DNA from: an uncultured Muribaculaceae bacterium
GTDB lineage: Bacteria; Bacteroidota; Bacteroidia; Bacteroidales; Muribaculaceae
Reading direction: 5' to 3'
DNA: 64,000 nucleotides
Assembly: GCA_910587915.1 (NCBI GenBank)
Contig: CAJUOB010000003.1
Span: 62,001-126,000 of the forward strand
Part shown: in pieces, positions 1 to 8,258 of the stretch
How positions within the stretch are numbered: position 1 is the stretch's first letter
Layout: each line of letters opens with the position of its first letter
Translations under genes and position numbers: made by a program
The notes under the pieces: generated by a model
Told to the model about the DNA's origin: nothing
Database searches by the model: none
The model's input: the letters and a program-made list of their open reading frames with translations, nothing else

Positions 1-825
1 GTAAGCGGACGTTGGGTTGCTCTTGCCACCGAATCTGCTGTGCCCCCATCGGCAACAGCGCTTTTCACCGTGCAGGCTGTTTGTGAGTCCGATGATGCCA
101 TATGGCTGCACACCCACGGACTGAACCGATGCGGGCTCTATGAACTGGAGATACTTAATTCCGATAAGCAGGTGTACAGCGAGCATCATCATCTCATCAA
201 TACATTCGCAAGCGTTATTCTCGACCGTGAGTCGAAGGTCGATCCCGGAGAGGGTGTGCGCATAGGTATGTTCAGCAACGGAGATCCGATTGTGGCCACA
301 TATGTTTCATGGGTAAGGGCTCTGCGTGAGTACGACAATCTGGACCTCGGCGGAGTGTCCGACCGACGTGAGAGCCATAATTCACGCACGGCTCCTATAT
401 TCCTGTACCTTTCGGAGAAGGACGAACAACATCATGCATACAGCAAGATAACCGATTTCACTGAGCGCTGGAGCGGCAATCCTCTGTTCTTTATCAGCAC
501 CAAAGAAACCGATCGGATGCGTGCACTTGCTCAGGAACGATTCGGTATTGTGCGGTATATGGCCGAAAAAGGATGCCCGACGTTGCTCAAAGTAGGATTG
601 AAAACCGATAGCGGACGCAGTGACGACAATCTCGAGCACATATGGTTCGAACTGATAGAATTCGACGGAGAGAAGTTCTCTGCACGGCTCACACAGGAAC
701 CATATGACATCAGTGGTATGCACGAAGGCGATGTTGGCACCTTCACCGCGGACCAGGTTACTGACTGGATAATATATGCCGATGATAACGGCATCACGCC
801 GGAAACAGCATATTTGCTTATATAA
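1..825 (+). CDS. DUF2314-domain protein, 5'-truncated by window edge
   Basis: The frame is open from base 1, so the gene starts outside the window; a GTG at 40 lies inside this open frame and is probably not the start. The last roughly 70 residues fit DUF2314: an EHIWFEL strand, a QEPYDISGMHEGD turn and a DWIIY strand near the end. The upstream 200 residues form a mixed alpha/beta region that I do not recognise. No signal peptide can be judged. DUF2314 proteins are cytoplasmic proteins of unknown function that often sit in immunity or toxin-associated contexts; nothing here shows such a role. The gene converges on der with a shared hairpin terminator. Confidence 0.75.
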   Translation, partial: VSGRWVALATESAVPPSATALFTVQAVCESDDAIWLHTHGLNRCGLYELEILNSDKQVYSEHHHLINTFASVILDRESKVDPGEGVRIGMFSNGDPIVATYVSWVRALREYDNLDLGGVSDRRESHNSRTAPIFLYLSEKDEQHHAYSKITDFTERWSGNPLFFISTKETDRMRALAQERFGIVRYMAEKGCPTLLKVGLKTDSGRSDDNLEHIWFELIEFDGEKFSARLTQEPYDISGMHEGDVGTFTADQVTDWIIYADDNGITPETAYLLI

Positions 826-854
826 AAAATATCGCCCCTCGGGGCGATATTTTT
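825..854. terminator. Bidirectional intrinsic terminator between DUF2314 gene and der
   Basis: A 14-bp perfect stem (arms 825-838 and 841-854, core ATCGCCCC/GGGGCGAT) closes a 2-nt gap. It is flanked by A-runs on the left and T-runs on the right, so it can terminate both convergent genes. It overlaps the der stop codon (853-855). Confidence 0.85.
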
Positions 855-2172
855 ATTTTTCACGCATGAATACGTTGATCGGTGTGCCTGTAAAGGTCCA
901 GTGCTCGCGTATCTTGTTTTCGAGATAGCGACGGTACGGTTCCTTCACCCATTGCGGCAGGTTGCAGAAGAAGATAAATGTGGGCACCTGCGCTCCCTTG
1001 AGCATGGTGATGTATTTTATCTTCACGAACTTGCCTTTGTTGCTTGGCGGTGGATATGCAGCGATATCTTCCTGCATCACGGTGTTGAGCTGCGATGTCG
1101 GCACGGTACGCTTGCGGTTCTCGTAGACCTGTACGGCAGTCTCGAGCACCTTGAATATGCGTTGCTTGGTAAGCGCCGAGGTGAAGATAATGGGGAAGTC
1201 GGTGAACGGAGCGAAACGTTCGCGTATGGCTGCCTCGTAGTGCTTGATGGCTGCGGTCGATTTGTCTTCCACAAGGTCCCATTTGTTAACCACCACGACA
1301 AGGCCTTTCTTGTTTCGCTGTATGAGCGAGAATATGTTCACGTCCTGAGATTCGATACCACGGGTGGCATCTATCATGAGTATGCACACGTCGGAAGCCT
1401 CGATAGCACGTATGGAGCGAATCACCGAGTAGTACTCGATATCCTCGTTCACTTTGTTCTTCTTGCGGATACCGGCGGTATCGACCAGATAGAAGTCGAA
1501 TCCGAACTTGTCGTACCGGGTGTAGATGGAATCGCGTGTGGTGCCGGCGATGTCGGTCACGATATGGCGTTCGGCGCCGATAAAGGCATTGATGAGCGAA
1601 GATTTTCCGGCGTTCGGTCGGCCTACGATAGCGAATTTAGGTATATCGTCGAGACGTTCCTGCTCCTCGATGTCGGGCTCAGGCAGTTTCTTCACAACTT
1701 CATCGAGCAAGTCGCCGGTACCATATCCGTTGACAGCCGATACGGGATACGGCTCGCCCAGACCGAGCGAATAGAATTCTGGAACGTTGTAGATCCATTC
1801 GTTCGAGTCTACTTTGTTGGCTACCAGAATCACGGGTTTGCGCGAACGGCGAAGTATCTGGGCCACATGGTCGTCGAGGTCGGTGACTCCGTTCATGGCA
1901 TCGACCACGAAAAGGATTTCGTCGGCCTGTTCGATAGCCAGTTCCACCTGTTTGTTTATTTCCGCTTCGAAGATGTCGTCGGAATTAACAACCCAGCCGC
2001 CGGTATCGACGATTGAGAATTCTTTGCCGTTCCAGTCGACTTTGCCGTACTGGCGGTCGCGGGTGGTGCCGGCCGTAGGGTCGGTGATGGCCGTGCGCGA
2101 CTGTGTCAGGCGATTGAAAAGTGTCGATTTACCCACATTGGGGCGTCCGACTATAGCTACGAGTTGTCCCAT
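853..2172 (-). CDS. der: GTPase Der (EngA), ribosome assembly
   Basis: Der is a double-GTPase-domain protein that acts in maturation of the 50S ribosomal subunit. Two complete G domains are visible. Domain 1 has GRPNVGKST (9-17), DTGG (56-59) and NKVD (119-122); domain 2 has GRPNAGKSS (184-192), DTAG (231-234) and NKWD (296-299). A KH-like C-terminal domain ends in a basic stretch. At 439 aa it is of normal length. It is the last gene of the run yceD-rpmF-fabH-era-der, starts about 60 nt after era, and ends in a terminator shared with the convergent DUF2314 gene. The antisense frame is long but is a codon-bias shadow. Confidence 0.97.
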   Translation of the reverse strand: MGQLVAIVGRPNVGKSTLFNRLTQSRTAITDPTAGTTRDRQYGKVDWNGKEFSIVDTGGWVVNSDDIFEAEINKQVELAIEQADEILFVVDAMNGVTDLDDHVAQILRRSRKPVILVANKVDSNEWIYNVPEFYSLGLGEPYPVSAVNGYGTGDLLDEVVKKLPEPDIEEQERLDDIPKFAIVGRPNAGKSSLINAFIGAERHIVTDIAGTTRDSIYTRYDKFGFDFYLVDTAGIRKKNKVNEDIEYYSVIRSIRAIEASDVCILMIDATRGIESQDVNIFSLIQRNKKGLVVVVNKWDLVEDKSTAAIKHYEAAIRERFAPFTDFPIIFTSALTKQRIFKVLETAVQVYENRKRTVPTSQLNTVMQEDIAAYPPPSNKGKFVKIKYITMLKGAQVPTFIFFCNLPQWVKEPYRRYLENKIREHWTFTGTPINVFMREK

Positions 2173-2232
2173 ATTTTAGTGAAAAGTGAAGGATAGAGTG
2201 GGGTGTAGTTAAATGGAGTGGGAGAGGCTATG

Positions 2233-3186
2233 CTACTCGATGTAGCCGAATTGGCGGAGTTTGTTTTCGCGGTTTCGCCAGTTGGGCTCGACCTTCACGA
2301 ATATTTCGAGGAAAACGCGTTTGCCGAAGAATGTCTCGATGTCGTGACGGGCCTGTGTGCCGACTTTCTTGAGCATGGAGCCGCCCTTGCCTATGAGGAT
2401 GCCTTTCTGGCTGTCGCGCTCCACATAGACCACGGCCATGATGTGGATTGCATTGTCTTTCTCCTCGAATTTCTCCACGATTACTTCGGTGGAGTAGGGC
2501 ACTTCCTTGTCGTAGTTGAGAAGTATTTTCTCGCGTATGATTTCTGTCACGAAGAATCGTGCCGGTTTGTCGGTAAGAGCGTCTTTGCCGAAGTAGGGTT
2601 CGCCGATGGGCAGTAGTTCCACGATGCGTTGCATCAGGTTGCTTACATTGAAGTGCTCTTTGGCCGAAGTCGGGAATACCTCTGCGTTGGGCAGCAGTTC
2701 TTTCCATCGCGACACGATGGCCTCGAGCTCGTTGTTGTTCTTCAGAAGGTCGATTTTGTTGATTACCAAAAGGACCGGAATAGGCTCTTTTGCCACTTTG
2801 GCCAGGAAGTCGGCGTTTTTGGTGGGATCTTCCACCACGTCGGTTACATACAGCAGTACATCAGCATCGGTGAGTGCACCCTCGCTGAAAGCGAGCATGC
2901 CTTCCTGCATCTTATATTTGGGTTTGAGGACTCCCGGGGTGTCGGAGAATACAATCTGATATTCGGGTGTATTCACAATGCCCATGATGCGGTGACGAGT
3001 GGTCTGCGCTTTCTGGGTGATGATGCTTATACGCTCTCCAACGAGATCGTTCATAAGCGTGGATTTGCCCACGTTGGGGTTGCCGACTATGTTTACGAAG
3101 CCTGAACGGTGTGCGGGAACTTCGGGGAGATTCTTTTCATCGGCCGGAGTGAGCACCGGCGTGCTTTCTTTTTTCTTTTCTTCCAT
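2233..3186 (-). CDS. era: GTPase Era
   Basis: Era binds the 3' end of 16S rRNA and couples 30S maturation to GTP hydrolysis. The protein has a lysine- and glutamate-rich N-terminal extension of about 27 residues, then GNPNVGKST (35-43), a QTTRHR switch, DTPG (82-85) and an NKID motif, followed by a C-terminal type II KH domain with GILIGKGG as its RNA-binding loop. Its 317 aa are slightly longer than E. coli Era because of the N-terminal extension. It lies between fabH and der on the same strand with short gaps, consistent with co-transcription. Confidence 0.97.
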   Translation of the reverse strand: MEEKKKESTPVLTPADEKNLPEVPAHRSGFVNIVGNPNVGKSTLMNDLVGERISIITQKAQTTRHRIMGIVNTPEYQIVFSDTPGVLKPKYKMQEGMLAFSEGALTDADVLLYVTDVVEDPTKNADFLAKVAKEPIPVLLVINKIDLLKNNNELEAIVSRWKELLPNAEVFPTSAKEHFNVSNLMQRIVELLPIGEPYFGKDALTDKPARFFVTEIIREKILLNYDKEVPYSTEVIVEKFEEKDNAIHIMAVVYVERDSQKGILIGKGGSMLKKVGTQARHDIETFFGKRVFLEIFVKVEPNWRNRENKLRQFGYIE

Positions 3187-3278
3187 AAGGGTAGGTGATC
3201 ATACTATTTAGTATCTTAATAACAAAGATAGCACTCTAAAAGTGCTATCTCTGTGTAAAAATAATGCCATGCGGTGCA

Positions 3279-4265
3279 TCAGATGTCCCACACCACGTAC
3301 ATGGCTCCCCAAGTGAATCCGGCACCGAAAGCGGTGAGGATGAGCTTGTCGCCCTTGTGAAGCTTGTCGCGGTATTCGTCGAGACAGATGGGAATTGAGG
3401 CAGCCGATGTGTTGCCTGTATGCTCGATGTTGACGAGCACTTTCTCCATGGGGAACTGTGCGCGCTGTGCCACAGCTTCGATGATGCGGAGATTTGCCTG
3501 GTGGGGGATGAGGTAGGCTACGTCGTCTACTCCAAGGCCGTTGCGCTCCATAACGTCGAGACTCGATGTGAGCATGTTGGTCACGGCATGTTTGTAGACC
3601 GCGCGGCCATCCTGGAACAGCACGTTCTCTTTTGCATCCACTGTTTCGTGGGTGGTGGGTTTCACCGAGCCGCCGGCTTTCATCAGCAGGTGGTCGCGGC
3701 CCCAGCCGTCGACATGGAATACAGCGTCCATTATACCGACCGAAGTGTCTTCGGTGGGCTCTACCAGCACGGCTGCAGCGCCGTCGCCGAAGAGCGGGCA
3801 TGTGGAACGGTCGGTGTAGTCGACCATCGACGACATTTTCTCAGCGGCCACCACAATCACTTTTTTATAGATACCGCCGCATACATAAGCACGTGCTTCC
3901 TGAAGTGCTACGAGGAATCCCGCACAGGCGGCCTCCATGTCGTAGGAATAGGCGTTTTTCAGACCGCAACCTTCCACTATCACCGATCCTGTCGAGGGGA
4001 AGCGGTAGTCGGGATTGGATGTGGCGCAGATGACGATATCGATGTCTTCGGGTGCTGTGCCGGTGGAGGCGAGCAGTTTTTCAACTGCTTTGATGCCCAT
4101 GTATGAGGAGCCGGCGCCTTCTATGCGCAGTATGTGGCGTTTTTTGATTCCGACGCGGGTGGTGATCCATTCATCGTTGGTATCGACCATTTGCGAGAGC
4201 ATGTCGTTGTCGAGTATGCCGTCGGGGAGATATGAGGCGATGCCGGAAATGCGTGCGTGTAGCAT
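3279..4265 (-). CDS. fabH: 3-oxoacyl-ACP synthase III (KAS III, FabH)
   Basis: FabH condenses an acyl-CoA with malonyl-ACP to start fatty acid synthesis. The Cys-His-Asn triad is visible: C114 in EAACAGF, His in LIPHQANLR, and Asn in EHTGNTSAAS. The closing loop region and length (328 aa) are standard. ATG at 4265 is the natural start. The gene follows rpmF after a 229-bp gap on the same strand. In many bacteria plsX occupies this position; no plsX is present here. The primer preference (acetyl or branched) cannot be told from the sequence alone. Confidence 0.96.
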   Translation of the reverse strand: MLHARISGIASYLPDGILDNDMLSQMVDTNDEWITTRVGIKKRHILRIEGAGSSYMGIKAVEKLLASTGTAPEDIDIVICATSNPDYRFPSTGSVIVEGCGLKNAYSYDMEAACAGFLVALQEARAYVCGGIYKKVIVVAAEKMSSMVDYTDRSTCPLFGDGAAAVLVEPTEDTSVGIMDAVFHVDGWGRDHLLMKAGGSVKPTTHETVDAKENVLFQDGRAVYKHAVTNMLTSSLDVMERNGLGVDDVAYLIPHQANLRIIEAVAQRAQFPMEKVLVNIEHTGNTSAASIPICLDEYRDKLHKGDKLILTAFGAGFTWGAMYVVWDI

Positions 4266-4494
4266 TGCTGAGTTTGTTGTGGTTAGGTGTGTGGTTTGAG
4301 GATCTCGGGCATGGTGTGCAGCGGTAGACTATGGTTGCATACAAGAGCGGGGGCCCCGGCATTGATGGTGGCCGGTGCCTCCGGTATGCTGAAGAAGCCG
4401 GAGCTGCGGGCGATGCCCTGATGCGGTCTCTTTAAGTATGTTTGTGTTGCCGTCGGGGAGCCGTTGCCGGCTCGGACGTGGCATGTCGATACTC

Positions 4495-4680
4495 TTAGAG
4501 AGCGGCTTCCTTCACAACGGCCTGCTTGCCACGGTAGTAGCCGCATTCGCCGCAGACAGTGTGGTAGATGTGCCATGCACCGCAGTTGGGGCAGAGTGCC
4601 AATGTGGGAGCCACAGCCTTGTCGTGGGTGCGGCGCTTGGCGGTGCGGGTCTTCGATTGTTTGCGTTTAGGATGTGCCAT
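4495..4680 (-). CDS. rpmF: 50S ribosomal protein L32
   Basis: This is a 61-aa basic ribosomal protein. It starts MAHPKRKQSKTRTAKRR and carries a zinc-ribbon pattern with two Cys pairs, CPNC and CGEC, so it is the zinc-binding form of L32. It sits 28 nt downstream of the DUF177 gene, the conserved yceD-rpmF pairing seen across bacteria. The 229 bp between it and fabH contain no gene I can support. Confidence 0.97.
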   Translation of the reverse strand: MAHPKRKQSKTRTAKRRTHDKAVAPTLALCPNCGAWHIYHTVCGECGYYRGKQAVVKEAAL

Positions 4681-4708
4681 TTTCTTTTATATTTCTTAGT
4701 TTTACTTC

Positions 4709-5302
4709 TTATTCTTCGTTGTCGGAGGTGCCGAGCTTACGCAGGGCGTCCCAGCGGGGGTCGGTGGTCTCCTGAGCGGGTTGGGAGTCATCCATCGAGT
4801 CCATCTCTTCGATGAGCTGGTCTTCGAGTTCGGAATCTTCGCCGCCTGTGGTGGCCCGGTGTTTTTTCAGCATCGCGCTCATCTGACGGTTGCATTTGCC
4901 CAGCGGATGAACGTGCTTGATGGGAATAGCGAGCACGACTGTGTCGTAGATCATATATGCCACATTCAGGAAAGCGTCGCCGGCGGGAATCTCGAGCACT
5001 TCGTCGTTGTCGTCGTTGTAGTCCTCGCCGTACTTCACCACTATGTGATAGGTTGCTTCTATCGGGAAGTGGAGATCGTCGAGGCAACGGTCGCAAATCA
5101 GGGTCACCTCTCCGGCTATGCTGAAGTCGAGTGTGTAGAATTCGCCGTTGTATACAACGGTAAGCTTCACATCGAGGTCGGCCCCGTGGATGTCGGAATT
5201 CTCCATGTTGGTGAAGAATTGCTTGTCGAGGTGATACTCGAAATTATGAGTGCCTGTGCCAAGGCTTTTGAGTGGCAATTTGAATGCCGAAAATTTTCCC
5301 AT
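4709..5302 (-). CDS. yceD: DUF177 (YceD) family protein, 23S rRNA accumulation
   Basis: The DUF177/YceD family is linked to 23S rRNA accumulation and large-subunit assembly, and is almost always encoded next to rpmF, as here. The hallmark Cys pair motif ICDRCLDDL follows a beta-rich N-terminal half; an acidic stretch and a loop containing HPLGKCN follow. The 197-aa protein ends in an acidic tail with an ELEDQLIEEMDSMDDS segment. The gene is first in the run leading to der, with a well-formed promoter 26 nt upstream of the ATG. The family assignment is sure; the molecular role is known only from family members. Confidence 0.9.
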   Translation of the reverse strand: MGKFSAFKLPLKSLGTGTHNFEYHLDKQFFTNMENSDIHGADLDVKLTVVYNGEFYTLDFSIAGEVTLICDRCLDDLHFPIEATYHIVVKYGEDYNDDNDEVLEIPAGDAFLNVAYMIYDTVVLAIPIKHVHPLGKCNRQMSAMLKKHRATTGGEDSELEDQLIEEMDSMDDSQPAQETTDPRWDALRKLGTSDNEE

Positions 5303-5327
5303 TTGCGTAATGGTTGAAAAAACTGTG

Positions 5328-5358
5328 CAAAGTTAAGCCTTTTCCATCAAATAGCAAA
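5328..5358 (-). promoter_or_regulatory. Bacteroidetes-type promoter for yceD-rpmF-fabH-era-der
   Basis: On the minus strand a TTTG box (5358-5355) precedes TAACTTTG (5335-5328) by exactly 19 nt, matching the Bacteroidetes primary sigma consensus TTTG-N19-TAnnTTTG. The implied start lies a few bases beyond, about 20 nt before the yceD ATG. Confidence 0.8.
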
Positions 5359-5424
5359 GTGCCAAGCACTTTTTTTGCTTTTCGATGCAATCGCAGTGTG
5401 TCGATCAAGGCATGTTTAGCGCCG

Positions 5425-5458
5425 ACAACCCGGCGGTGAATCGCTACCGCCGGGTTGT
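5425..5458. other. Strong GC-rich hairpin downstream of YbjN-like gene
   Basis: A perfect 13-bp stem (5425-5437 with 5446-5458, ACAACCCGGCGGT and its complement) encloses an 8-nt loop. There is no clear U-run on either strand, so it may be a factor-assisted terminator or an mRNA-stabilising 3' end for the gene at 5480-5869. The rest of 5359-5479 holds nothing I recognise. Confidence 0.55.
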
Positions 5459-5479
5459 GGCTGTGTGGTTGTAGCGGAT

Positions 5480-5869
5480 TTAGTCTTCTTTTTCGAGGTC
5501 TACGTATGCGCGCCAGATGGAACCGAGCACCATCTTGATGCAATTCTCTACTATATAGGCTTTTGACACCTCTTCGTCGAGAAGGAACGAGCATTCCATG
5601 CGCACATTGCCATCGCGCACTACAGCGGTGGGAAGATTGCGGCGGCAGTTGTGGCGATTAGCCAGATGGTAGGGATCCTGGCGGGGCTCATAACCGGGAG
5701 CACCGGCGGCATAGGATAGACGGTTGTTGTTGACCATCACGAAGATAACTACGTCGTGACCGAAGTCTTCGTCGGCCGACTGAACTACCACCATGTCGCC
5801 GTCGTCGTCGAGGCGGGTGGAGATGCGGAGCTCGTCGAGATATCCGCGGATAATATTCTTATCAATCAT
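5480..5869 (-). CDS. YbjN-like domain protein
   Basis: This 129-aa soluble acidic protein has no signal peptide or membrane segment. The pattern of an N-terminal helix, paired strands with an EDFGHDVVIFVMVNN centre, an unstructured middle, then a strand pair and a long C-terminal helix resembles YbjN-type folds related to type III secretion chaperones. Family members have no settled biochemical role. It is monocistronic: a hairpin with a T-run lies upstream and another hairpin downstream. The assignment rests on fold-like pattern rather than a signature motif, so it is only moderate. Confidence 0.5.
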   Translation of the reverse strand: MIDKNIIRGYLDELRISTRLDDDGDMVVVQSADEDFGHDVVIFVMVNNNRLSYAAGAPGYEPRQDPYHLANRHNCRRNLPTAVVRDGNVRMECSFLLDEEVSKAYIVENCIKMVLGSIWRAYVDLEKED

Positions 5870-5912
5870 GGCTGTTTGGCGTTTGGTTCTTGATTTACAT
5901 GTAAAAGTATCG

Positions 5913-5938
5913 AAAAAACAGGCCCGTTACAAGCCTGT
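5913..5938 (-). terminator. Intrinsic terminator after the winged-helix regulator gene
   Basis: On the minus strand a 6-bp ACAGGC/GCCTGT stem with a 9-nt loop is followed at once by a run of six T residues. It lies about 55 nt past the stop of the 5995-6276 gene and separates that operon from the YbjN-like gene. Confidence 0.65.
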
Positions 5939-5994
5939 CTTTGATATTTAGTATAAATTAACTGATGTATATAAAGTTTAACTGTGGGTCGCGT

Positions 5995-6276
5995 CTAAAG
6001 ATTGAGATATGTCCGTAGCGCGGCTACATAGTTCTCGAATGCTTCGCGTCCGAGATCGGTCACACGGCATGCAGTCCTGGTTTTTTTGCCGACGAAGCCT
6101 TTTTCGATAGTTATATAGCCGGCGGACGAAAGTTTGTCGAGCTGTACGCTGAGGTTCCCGGCAGTGGCTTCCGTCTTTTCCTTAAGATATACGAAGTCTG
6201 CTTCATCGACATTCATCAGTATCGACATAACGGCAAGCCGCAGCTGTGAGTGGAGTAGAGGGTCGAGTTCTTTCAT
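5995..6276 (-). CDS. Small winged-helix transcriptional regulator
   Basis: This 93-aa protein is almost entirely one winged-helix DNA-binding domain: helices around LRLAVMSILMNVDEADF, a recognition helix within GNLSVQLDKLSSAGY, and a wing around ITIEKGFVGKKTRT. This matches stand-alone winged-helix proteins of the MarR/ArsR-like superfamily (PF13601 type). Its ATG overlaps the end of the upstream membrane-protein gene, so the two are translationally coupled. This pairing suggests that the regulator controls its own operon or acts with the membrane protein, but no ligand can be inferred. Confidence 0.8.
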   Translation of the reverse strand: MKELDPLLHSQLRLAVMSILMNVDEADFVYLKEKTEATAGNLSVQLDKLSSAGYITIEKGFVGKKTRTACRVTDLGREAFENYVAALRTYLNL

Positions 6277-6905
6277 GCCATTCCTTTTCTGTACTTTCTA
6301 CATATTATAAAAGCGGGAACTATGAACATGAGCAGGAAGCATGCTATGTAGAGCGGCATTACCCAATAGACGAGTAGTGGTACTCCTATAAGAGTGGCCA
6401 TGATGAGGCAAAAGCCTGTTATGACAGATATGACGCCGCCGACAATATATGAATTTTCTTGGAGTATGGCACCTTGAGCGGAGGCTCCGAGCCCTACGAC
6501 AATGAATGCGTAGTAGAACATTGCCAGCCAGGCCTGTTTGTAGTCACAGAGGGTGAATATCACGCAGATGGCTGTGAGCGTAAGGCCGGTATATCCTACA
6601 ATCTTCCATATGCGGTCGCTCATGCGGTCGATTGGCGTGCGTACTTTCTTTTCAGTGCGGCTTCGGCGTACTATGAGTATGTTGAGAGGGATGCCGATGA
6701 CCGGAATGGCGAACCATCCGTAGTTGTATACCGGGTCGCGCATGGTGAGCAGAAGTATTGTCACCATTATTGCTGTGACTATGGTGATGATGCCCCACAT
6801 CACCGACACGCGGATGTCGGCAGGTGCCACGCGGTGTTTTGTCTGCTGTATCATGGAGCTGATTATGCTCATGCTTTCTTCGGGAGAGGGAATTTTGTCT
6901 GTCAT
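6273..6905 (-). CDS. Multi-pass membrane protein coupled to winged-helix regulator
   Basis: The protein is about 210 aa with some five or six hydrophobic segments in its second two-thirds, after a soluble N-terminus of about 45 residues (MTDKIPSPEESMSIISSMIQ). I chose ATG 6905 because the promoter at 6956-6987 lies downstream of the longest open-frame start (6986), which would place that start before the transcript. The gene overlaps the following regulator by 4 nt. Such pairs are common in Bacteroidetes, but I do not recognise a named family and assign no transport activity. Confidence 0.75.
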   Translation of the reverse strand: MTDKIPSPEESMSIISSMIQQTKHRVAPADIRVSVMWGIITIVTAIMVTILLLTMRDPVYNYGWFAIPVIGIPLNILIVRRSRTEKKVRTPIDRMSDRIWKIVGYTGLTLTAICVIFTLCDYKQAWLAMFYYAFIVVGLGASAQGAILQENSYIVGGVISVITGFCLIMATLIGVPLLVYWVMPLYIACFLLMFIVPAFIICRKYRKGMA

Positions 6906-6955
6906 TTTTTTGAGGATTTGGAGAATGAAAACTGGGAGGATTTGTTCGAACACTG

Positions 6956-6987
6956 CAAAGGTAAACCAGTTTATATTATAAACCAAA
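6956..6987 (-). promoter_or_regulatory. Bacteroidetes-type promoter for membrane protein/regulator operon
   Basis: On the minus strand TTTG (6987-6984) is separated by 20 nt from TACCTTTG (6963-6956), a near-ideal match. It fixes the downstream gene start at 6905 rather than 6986. Confidence 0.8.
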
Positions 6988-7030
6988 TTTTACACCTGTT
7001 TTTTTCTGTTTATTCCCGAAAAAAATGGAA

Positions 7031-7831
7031 TCAGCGGAAAATGGCCGCAACCCGTGCCGCAATGAAGAATCCTACCATGGTGAGGACTATCAGGGCAGAG
7101 CAGGGCACGTCGATGATTGTGGATAGGAAAAGGCCGGTGAGCGATGCCGTAAGCGATATTACTGCCGAGGCTGTCATGACCGAACTGAAGCGGCGGAAAA
7201 ACACTTCGGCAGTGATGATAGGCAGCGATAGCATCGACATGAGCAGCATGATTCCCACCAGGCGTATGGTGAGGACTATGCATACTGCTGTGAGTACGGT
7301 CATGACCACCGATATGAACCGTACCGGCAGTCCGATGACGGCGGCAAAGTCCCGGTCGAATGCGGTGGCGACTATGTTGCGGTACTGTAAGGCGAAGAAC
7401 AGACCAAGTATGATGGCGAATGCGGCGAACGACCACAGGTCGCCTGTCGATACGGTGAGTATGTTGCCGAAAAGGAATGAGTTAAGCTCCGGTACATAGC
7501 CCGGTGTGAGGAACACAAACAGAACGCCGAGTGCCATGCCGAGCGCCCATACCACGGCAATTGCCGAGTCCTCGCGTACGCGGAAACGGCGCGACAGCCA
7601 GTCGACGCCGAGCGCCGATGCCACGGCGAACACCGCGGCCATGGCGATAGGGCTCATGCCCAGGAAGTAACCGAGGCCAAGGCCGCCGAAGCATGCGTGG
7701 GTTATGCCGCCGGAGATGGCTACCATGCGGCGCGATATTATATATGTTCCGATAATTGCGGCGCAGACGCTTATGAGCGCCACGCCTGCTATTGCCTGTT
7801 GGAAAAAAGCGTAGTCGAGATATTCAAGCAT
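7031..7831 (-). CDS. Metal ABC transporter permease, ZnuB/MntB family
   Basis: This is a 266-aa integral membrane protein with about eight hydrophobic segments and the ABC-3 family features: an N-terminal YAFFQQAIAGVALISVCAAIIGTYIISRRM segment, a GGITHACFGGLGLGYFLG loop, and a C-terminal helix series. Members move Zn, Mn or Fe across the inner membrane with a separate ATPase and a periplasmic binding protein; neither partner is encoded nearby. The start overlaps the end of the preceding 144-aa gene by 8 nt, so it belongs to the patB-aroA run. The metal cannot be assigned from sequence. Confidence 0.88.
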   Translation of the reverse strand: MLEYLDYAFFQQAIAGVALISVCAAIIGTYIISRRMVAISGGITHACFGGLGLGYFLGMSPIAMAAVFAVASALGVDWLSRRFRVREDSAIAVVWALGMALGVLFVFLTPGYVPELNSFLFGNILTVSTGDLWSFAAFAIILGLFFALQYRNIVATAFDRDFAAVIGLPVRFISVVMTVLTAVCIVLTIRLVGIMLLMSMLSLPIITAEVFFRRFSSVMTASAVISLTASLTGLFLSTIIDVPCSALIVLTMVGFFIAARVAAIFR

Positions 7832-8258
7832 TGCCTGTTGCTGCCGAGCGGGCCTCGGCCACTATCATGATAAGTTCGTCGCGGACGGCTTGCGGCAGCT
7901 GGATGTTGCGGAGCTGCAGGCTCCGGGCCCATCCGGCGATATCGGCCGGCCGCATGGTGAGCAATATGTCGCGGAATTCTTCTGTTTCCTCCTCGGTGTA
8001 GGTCTCGGCATCTTTGCCGGCGTGGCGGTCGAGCTCCTCGTCGTCGTAGTACTCTATTTTCTCCGATACGGCGGCAAGCAGCGAGTCGCGTTCGCAGGTT
8101 ATATGCATGCCGCAGCACTCTTCGGAGTCTTCCTGCTGGTCTGTGGTAGGCTCGGGTTCGGGTGCGTCCTGTTGGCGGCGCAGCGTGCGCTGTTCCATGA
8201 GCCACAGCAAAGCGCCCACTCCGGCAATTGCGGCAAGAAGAATAAGCGACAGCGTCAT
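7824..8258 (-). CDS. Single-pass membrane protein of unknown function
   Basis: The 144-aa protein has one N-terminal membrane helix (MTLSLILLAAIAGVGALLWLM) followed by a basic anchor, an acidic low-complexity stretch, a CCGMHITCERD segment with three Cys, and a helical acidic C-terminal half. Its topology suggests a membrane-tethered cytoplasmic protein. The ATG overlaps the aroA stop (ATGA), and its own stop overlaps the permease start, so it is translationally coupled on both sides. The Cys/His cluster could bind metal, which would fit the neighbouring metal permease; this is inference. Confidence 0.75.
   Translation of the reverse strand: MTLSLILLAAIAGVGALLWLMEQRTLRRQQDAPEPEPTTDQQEDSEECCGMHITCERDSLLAAVSEKIEYYDDEELDRHAGKDAETYTEEETEEFRDILLTMRPADIAGWARSLQLRNIQLPQAVRDELIMIVAEARSAATGNA

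Noticed and set aside
901..2016. Plus-strand open frame opposite der
   Set aside because: It is opposite two full G domains and carries no recognisable protein features.
4283..4576. 97-codon minus-strand frame between rpmF and fabH as a gene
   Set aside because: It overlaps rpmF in another frame, has no promoter or homology I recognise, and is rich in Pro/His/Thr as in random GC-rich frames.
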